A stretch of 64,000 bases of DNA from assembly GCF_027941955.1 (NCBI RefSeq), contig NZ_CP115960.1:1116001-1180000 (forward strand), written 5' to 3'. This document shows, one piece after another, positions 60,159-64,000 of this stretch. Below the pieces are notes generated by a model. It saw only the letters and a program-made list of their open reading frames with translations. It had not been told where the DNA came from and searched no databases. The stretch's first letter is position 1. The number at the start of each line of letters is the position of its first letter. The DNA comes from Sphingomonas sp. 7/4-4. GTDB lineage: Bacteria > Pseudomonadota > Alphaproteobacteria > Sphingomonadales > Sphingomonadaceae. Both the position numbers and the translations under genes were made by a program.

Positions 60159-60665
60159 TCATCCGCGCGGCGGCGTTTCCATCCCGGCACGCCGGATGGC
60201 GGTGACGACTGGCCCATCCGGCAACGTGGCCCAGACCTGCGCGGCATATTCGAGGACGACCAGCACGGTGCCTTCGGCGATGCGGCGCGCCAGCTCGTCG
60301 AGGCCGCGTCCTTCCAGCACGAATTGCCGCGTGCCGAAGTCGAACGACACGAAGCGGTCGCCGATATACTCCACCGCTTGCAGGCTGGGGTAACTCAGGC
60401 CCCAGCCCTGCCAGAGGCCGGAGCGCGCCTCGAATCGGCGCAGCCCCAGCATCAGCGACGGGCGTGACCGCCCGCGCTGAAGCAGCCACGGCTTGTAAGT
60501 CGTGAGATCGTGCGACGGGGCGGTGTCGTCCAGCGCCGCATCGGCGGGTGGCGGCGGCGACGCGGCCGGTTGGCCGGGTGCCGCCCCGCGCGGCTGCTCG
60601 AACATCGCGCGCCAGTTGCCCGTTTTGTTTGGATCAGGTTCCCAGCCCCCTCCATGCGTGCTCAT
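60159..60665 (-). CDS. Hypothetical protein downstream of the relaxase
   Basis: A 168-residue protein with a Pro/Ala-rich N-terminal third (GAAPGQPAASPPPPADAAL) and a compact C-terminal two-thirds (LSYPSLQAVEYIGDRFVSFD, VLVVLEYAAQVWATL). No domain recognised. Its ATG lies directly next to the relaxase stop, so the two are one operon. Confidence 0.55.
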   Translation of the reverse strand: MSTHGGGWEPDPNKTGNWRAMFEQPRGAAPGQPAASPPPPADAALDDTAPSHDLTTYKPWLLQRGRSRPSLMLGLRRFEARSGLWQGWGLSYPSLQAVEYIGDRFVSFDFGTRQFVLEGRGLDELARRIAEGTVLVVLEYAAQVWATLPDGPVVTAIRRAGMETPPRG

Positions 60666-61625
60666 CTAGCGCTCCCTTTCCGGGGCGGGCGGCTCGCGCT
60701 GCGGCTCTTCGCGCGCCGGGGCCAGCCGCTCGATCTGCCGGTCGAACCAGTCATGGAAGCGCTGGAAGGTCTGCGCCGCCTCGACCGCAAAGGGCGCTTG
60801 CTCGAAGCGCCCGAGCGCTTCCTTGGCGCGCTCCTCGACGCCGCGATAGAAGCGGGCGTATTGGAACTGCCCGAACCGCTCCTGCATCACCCCGCGCAGT
60901 TCCTTCAGGTGGAACGCCAGCCGCAATGCGGGTTCGGGCAGGCGCGACAGGCCGCGCTCCAAATAAGAGCGCCGGTCGATGCGTTCCGCCGACCCGGCGC
61001 GCTCGAGCGCGGCATTGGCGGTCACCTCCCAGCTTTCGCGAACCCGATCATAATAGGCGATGCTGTTCCAGCTATCGGGGTTGCTTTCGACCATCACGGT
61101 CCGCCCGTCCGCATGGGTGCGACCCGTCGGGTCCGGCACCCAGTCGTGGCGAACCTTATTGCCAAACCCATCGGCATCCATGGGGCGCATCGTCAGCATG
61201 ACATGCGCGTGCGGCTGGTCGAGCCCGTCGCTCGCCGTTTTGTTATGCCAGCACACATCGGCGATCATGCCGAGATCGACGAAGTTGCGCTTCACGAAAT
61301 CCCGCACGAGCGAGATCCGCTGCGCCGGATCGAGCTCGCGCGGAATCATGATGCGGACCTCGCGCGCGGTCTGGCTGTCCTTCCTGCGCTCGCGCCGGTC
61401 GGCCATGTTCCATAACGCTTCCCGGTCGAGCCTTCGTGCCCATGCCGGGGCATTGTCGGGCAACATGATTTCCTTGTGCACGACGCCGCCCTTGCGAGTG
61501 TAATCGTGGGTAATGCCTTGGCGATCGTCGCGTAGTTTTTCGCCGGAGCGATAAGCGGCGGCAGCGACCGGGCTCTGGTTGGCCGAGCGCTTAATCTGCG
61601 TCACCCGCATGCTATACAGTGCCAT
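60666..61625 (-). CDS. MobA/MobL-type relaxase
   Basis: A 319-residue relaxase domain of the MobA/TraA (MobQ-like) family that nicks and covalently holds oriT for transfer. It begins MALYSMRVTQIKRSANQSPV, with AAAYRSGEKL near residue 23, and carries the HUH metal motif in DQPHAHVMLTMRP. There is no fused helicase, unlike Ti-type TraA. I place the start at ATG 61625 rather than 57 bases upstream because MALYSMRV is the typical N-terminus. It is followed by the hypothetical gene above and preceded by the palindromic region 61678-61769. Confidence 0.85.
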   Translation of the reverse strand: MALYSMRVTQIKRSANQSPVAAAAYRSGEKLRDDRQGITHDYTRKGGVVHKEIMLPDNAPAWARRLDREALWNMADRRERRKDSQTAREVRIMIPRELDPAQRISLVRDFVKRNFVDLGMIADVCWHNKTASDGLDQPHAHVMLTMRPMDADGFGNKVRHDWVPDPTGRTHADGRTVMVESNPDSWNSIAYYDRVRESWEVTANAALERAGSAERIDRRSYLERGLSRLPEPALRLAFHLKELRGVMQERFGQFQYARFYRGVEERAKEALGRFEQAPFAVEAAQTFQRFHDWFDRQIERLAPAREEPQREPPAPERER

Positions 61626-61677
61626 CGGGCACCCCTGTAGGCCTTCGTTAGCCCATCGTTTATTGTTGCGAATCATT

Positions 61678-61769
61678 CTCAAAAGAAGGAAGTTCCGCGG
61701 AACAGTGCACAGCTACGTTGACCACCAGAAGTTGTGGTCAACGTGCACTCCTGCGGAAGGCTTTTTGAG
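61678..61769. other. Long imperfect inverted repeat, candidate oriT
   Basis: Nested arms surround an 8-base centre: gttgaccac (61717-61725) with gtggtcaac (61734-61742), then gtgcac pairs, then ttccgc with gcggaa, then ctcaaaa with tttttgag at the ends. It lies 50 bases upstream of the relaxase start in a 324-base gap with no gene, which is where oriT of Mob relaxases usually lies. A regulatory hairpin is the alternative. Confidence 0.5.
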
Positions 61770-61949
61770 CATTCAGAATGCGTAACGATGGTTAACAAAT
61801 TGCCGCCAAGCTCTTGAAACAGACTGTTTCCTAGAGCTTGACAACGAACCGGCGAGGCCGGTCGGTTGGGTCCGCTCCGGGGCCGGACCGGACGCGGCAG
61901 GGGTGATGCCGATTGGCGAAATGCAACCCCAGATGGTGGTTGGCCGGGG

Positions 61950-62525
61950 TCATTTGCGGGTGGCCTCGATGGCGTCCCAGCTATGGGCTGGGAGGATACC
62001 GTAAGCGCTTTTCAGGTCCGGCACCGGCATGGCGGGCCGGGTCACGGCGACGCGCACCGGCTCCGTTTGCGGGGTCGCTTTCCGGGTCCGGGCGCGGGGT
62101 GACTTCGCTCCGCCGGCGCGCTTCACCAGCGCCATGATGCCGGCGACGATCGCGGCGAGGATGCCACCGACCACGACGACGCCACCCAGCGCCGCGCCGC
62201 TGCCCGCTTGCATGGTGCCACTCTCGGCGATGGCGAACCCGCCGACGACCAGCACTGCGATTAGCGCGGCCACGAGGCGCGGCATCGGCGAGCGGGCCGC
62301 CTTCGGCTCGCCCATGCTGTCCCATGCCTTTTGCCAGCGGCGATACTGGTTCATCGTGTTCTGGGCCTTCACCGTCCACATCAGGCCGATGATTGCGCCG
62401 ACCCCGACCACGATGGCGCCGGGGTGCTGGACCCACGCATAGATAGCGAAGCCGCACAGCCCCATGATCGGCGCGGATACCAACGGATGCCCGATGAAAC
62501 GGACGCGGGTGGGAGGCTCCCTCAT
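61950..62525 (-). CDS. Membrane protein of the mobilisation block
   Basis: A 191-residue protein with two membrane helices in the N-terminal part (GHPLVSAPIMGLCGFAIYAW, PGAIVVGVGAIIGLMWTV), two more in the middle (LVAALIAVLVVGGFAIA, LGGVVVVGGILAAIVAGIM), and a basic cytoplasmic tail. ATG 62525 overlaps the coupling-protein stop (ATGA), so it is made together with it. It may link the coupling protein to the membrane or to a secretion channel; no family recognised. Confidence 0.65.
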   Translation of the reverse strand: MREPPTRVRFIGHPLVSAPIMGLCGFAIYAWVQHPGAIVVGVGAIIGLMWTVKAQNTMNQYRRWQKAWDSMGEPKAARSPMPRLVAALIAVLVVGGFAIAESGTMQAGSGAALGGVVVVGGILAAIVAGIMALVKRAGGAKSPRARTRKATPQTEPVRVAVTRPAMPVPDLKSAYGILPAHSWDAIEATRK

Positions 62526-64000
62526 TGCGCAAACTCCACATAGCGGGACGGGCCACCGGACGCGGCAAAGCGCTTGCCTGCCTGCACCCAAAGCGCGCCG
62601 ACCCTGTTTCCATTGGCGGGGCCGCCGGTCTTCAGCCCGCTGGCGAAGAACCCGGCCGGTACGATGTCATCGACCGTTTCGCTGTAGCCTTGGCTGGTGC
62701 CCTGGCTGCTGCCGTGGCCACGGTTGCGCGACCAGCCATCGTTGCCGCTCTCCGAGCCGTTGCGACCCCAGCTCGGGTCCATCGACCAGCCGAACCCGCC
62801 GACATGGCCCATGAAATTGCTGTCACTGGCCTCGCGCGACCAGCCTGAGCCCTCATTCATCGCACTGCCGTAGCTGGTGTTGGTGCCTTCGCTCTCAGAG
62901 TACGAAGCGCGTCGCTGGACCGCCTTGCCGATGGTCTGCGATGCCCAGGCGTTGGTCGTGACGCACGAATTGGCGCAGAAGATGCGCACACCCATGTTCG
63001 CAATCAGGTGATGCGCGCGGTCATGGGCATTGGGGCCGCCCAGTTTGGCATACAGACCCGGCAAGGATTGCGTCAGCGCGATCGTCGAACACAGCGACGA
63101 GCGCGACAACGCCAGAAACTCGCCATACCGGCTGGTCACGACCTCCTGAAACTCGTCGATGTAGAAGAACACCAGCCGTTCGCGCTGACTTGGATCGAGC
63201 GCATTGCGACTCAGCACTTCGGTCTGCGCCGCATCGATGAACAGCATCTGCCCGATCAGGCCATCCTCGCCGTGGGTCGCCCTGGGCATGTCGAGTACGA
63301 TGATCGCGCCGTGGAAGCACAGCGCGGGCACGATGTTGGTCTCGCCGCAAAACGCCTCGCCGAGCCAGCCGTGGTTCAGCCGGTCGAGCATAGTGAAACC
63401 TGCGACGATCGAGCCGCGTAGCTTGCCGTCCATTTGGGCATACTCGCGCCAGAATTCCATCAACCGTTCACCGGTCGCATTGTCCATGCCTTCGGCCGCC
63501 GCAGTCATCACTGCGAAGAAGAAGGACTCACGTTGCCAAGCTTCGCTTTGCATCTGCTCCAGCGAGGTCGGCGCGCTACGTGCGAAGGCCAAGATGTCAC
63601 GCAGCCGCAGCGTTCCGGTGGCGAGGTAGACCGACGGCAGCGTATTGCGCAGCACGCGCTTCAGCTCGTCGAGCCAGAAGGCTTCGCCGTCACCACCGCG
63701 CAAGGCGCTCGCGTTGCGGATGATCTCGACATAGCGCATGACCTCCTCGATCACGCTGTTGATCCCGCGCGGGCCGTAGCGCGCAAGCGCATAGGCCAGG
63801 ACATTGAATGCGCCGTTGCGTCCATTCCACCGGATGATAGAACCGCCACGGCCCGCCTTCTGCAGGATGGCGCAAACTTCATCCGCTTCTGAGGGCTTGG
63901 CGCAGGCGATGACGCCGCCAGCCCCGAGTTTGGCCAGCCCGGTAAGTGCGTTGTGGCCAGGGCCGCTGGTTTTTCCGCCGCCCGTCACGCCGGTGACAAA
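62522..64000 (-). CDS. VirD4/TraD-like type IV coupling protein (5' part outside window)
   Basis: At least 492 residues of a conjugative coupling ATPase. The Walker A motif VTGVTGGGKTSGPG lies at the right edge (63955-63998), Walker B is VFFYIDEFQEV, and the TraM-recognition-like region ALTQSLPGLYAKLG with NMGVRIFCAN follows. The C-terminal part has an unusual 80-residue Gly/Ser/Asn/Trp-rich stretch (from YSESEGTNTSYGS to GYSETVDD) before the end. It would deliver the relaxase-DNA complex to a secretion system. The N-terminal membrane part is cut off by the window edge. Confidence 0.85.
   Translation of the reverse strand, partial: FVTGVTGGGKTSGPGHNALTGLAKLGAGGVIACAKPSEADEVCAILQKAGRGGSIIRWNGRNGAFNVLAYALARYGPRGINSVIEEVMRYVEIIRNASALRGGDGEAFWLDELKRVLRNTLPSVYLATGTLRLRDILAFARSAPTSLEQMQSEAWQRESFFFAVMTAAAEGMDNATGERLMEFWREYAQMDGKLRGSIVAGFTMLDRLNHGWLGEAFCGETNIVPALCFHGAIIVLDMPRATHGEDGLIGQMLFIDAAQTEVLSRNALDPSQRERLVFFYIDEFQEVVTSRYGEFLALSRSSLCSTIALTQSLPGLYAKLGGPNAHDRAHHLIANMGVRIFCANSCVTTNAWASQTIGKAVQRRASYSESEGTNTSYGSAMNEGSGWSREASDSNFMGHVGGFGWSMDPSWGRNGSESGNDGWSRNRGHGSSQGTSQGYSETVDDIVPAGFFASGLKTGGPANGNRVGALWVQAGKRFAASGGPSRYVEFAQ

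Larger units (their letters stand above)
51146..64000. mobile_element. Integrative mobilisable element inserted at tRNA-Leu (right end outside window)
   Basis: The left end is defined by a truncated tRNA-Leu gene (51146-51201) whose missing 5' half would lie at the far end of the element. Inside follow a tyrosine integrase, a complete tRNA-Leu(TAG), hypothetical genes, a Hachiman defence system, a second small recombinase, a MobA-type relaxase, a candidate oriT and a VirD4/TraD-like coupling protein. No type IV secretion pilus genes are visible so far. It could be an integrative mobilisable element or the left part of a full ICE. Base composition between 54.5 and 59 kb is less GC-rich than the chromosome. 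Confidence 0.8.

Overview
The window is high-GC DNA from an alphaproteobacterium, almost certainly a sphingomonad (Sphingomonadaceae). The signs are large TonB-dependent receptors paired with a tryptophan-halogenase-like protein, a LacI-regulated sugar locus, a tig/clpP/clpX/lon/hupB neighbourhood, a ccm cytochrome c maturation operon, and short palindromic intergenic repeats of the kind common in that family.

Layout. 1-13 kb: carbon-source accessory region with a carboxylesterase, a LysR regulator and a ketodeoxyglucarate dehydratase, then a halogenase-like flavoprotein, a TonB receptor, an MFS sugar transporter and a LacI regulator, with LacI-type palindromic operators upstream of the receptor, the transporter and the regulator. 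NDH-2 follows. 13-23 kb: tRNA-Met, a 2'-5' RNA ligase-like protein, Kup, Lrp/alanine dehydrogenase and ccmCDEFGHI. 23-36 kb: alpha/beta hydrolase, GH16 lipoprotein, ECF41 sigma factor with its AhpD-like partner, Leu/Phe-type amino acid dehydrogenase, tRNA-His, a degenerate GspE-like protein, a prolyl 4-hydroxylase-like oxygenase, a TonB receptor plus lipoprotein pair behind a candidate Pho box, and a B3 metallo-beta-lactamase with Glu at the first zinc position. 36-51 kb: hupB, lon, M1 peptidase, clpX, clpP, sugar-nucleotide/membrane glycosyl genes and tig.

From about 51.15 kb to the right edge lies an integrative mobile element. It begins at a truncated 3' half of a tRNA-Leu gene, next to a tyrosine integrase. 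It carries its own complete tRNA-Leu(TAG), small hypothetical genes, a Hachiman anti-phage system (hamA-hamB) followed closely by a DUF3223 gene, a second small tyrosine recombinase, and a mobilisation block (MobA-type relaxase, candidate oriT, membrane protein, VirD4/TraD-like coupling protein running off the edge). The hamAB-DUF3223 cluster is the most interesting system here.

A caution that affects every gene call: about twenty genes, including essential-type or highly conserved ones such as lon, ndh and ccmH, are each interrupted by one or two single-base shifts. Nearly all of these are repaired by adding one base to a short homopolymer. This looks like sequencing or assembly error rather than gene decay, so I annotate such genes as one CDS and state where the reading frame breaks.
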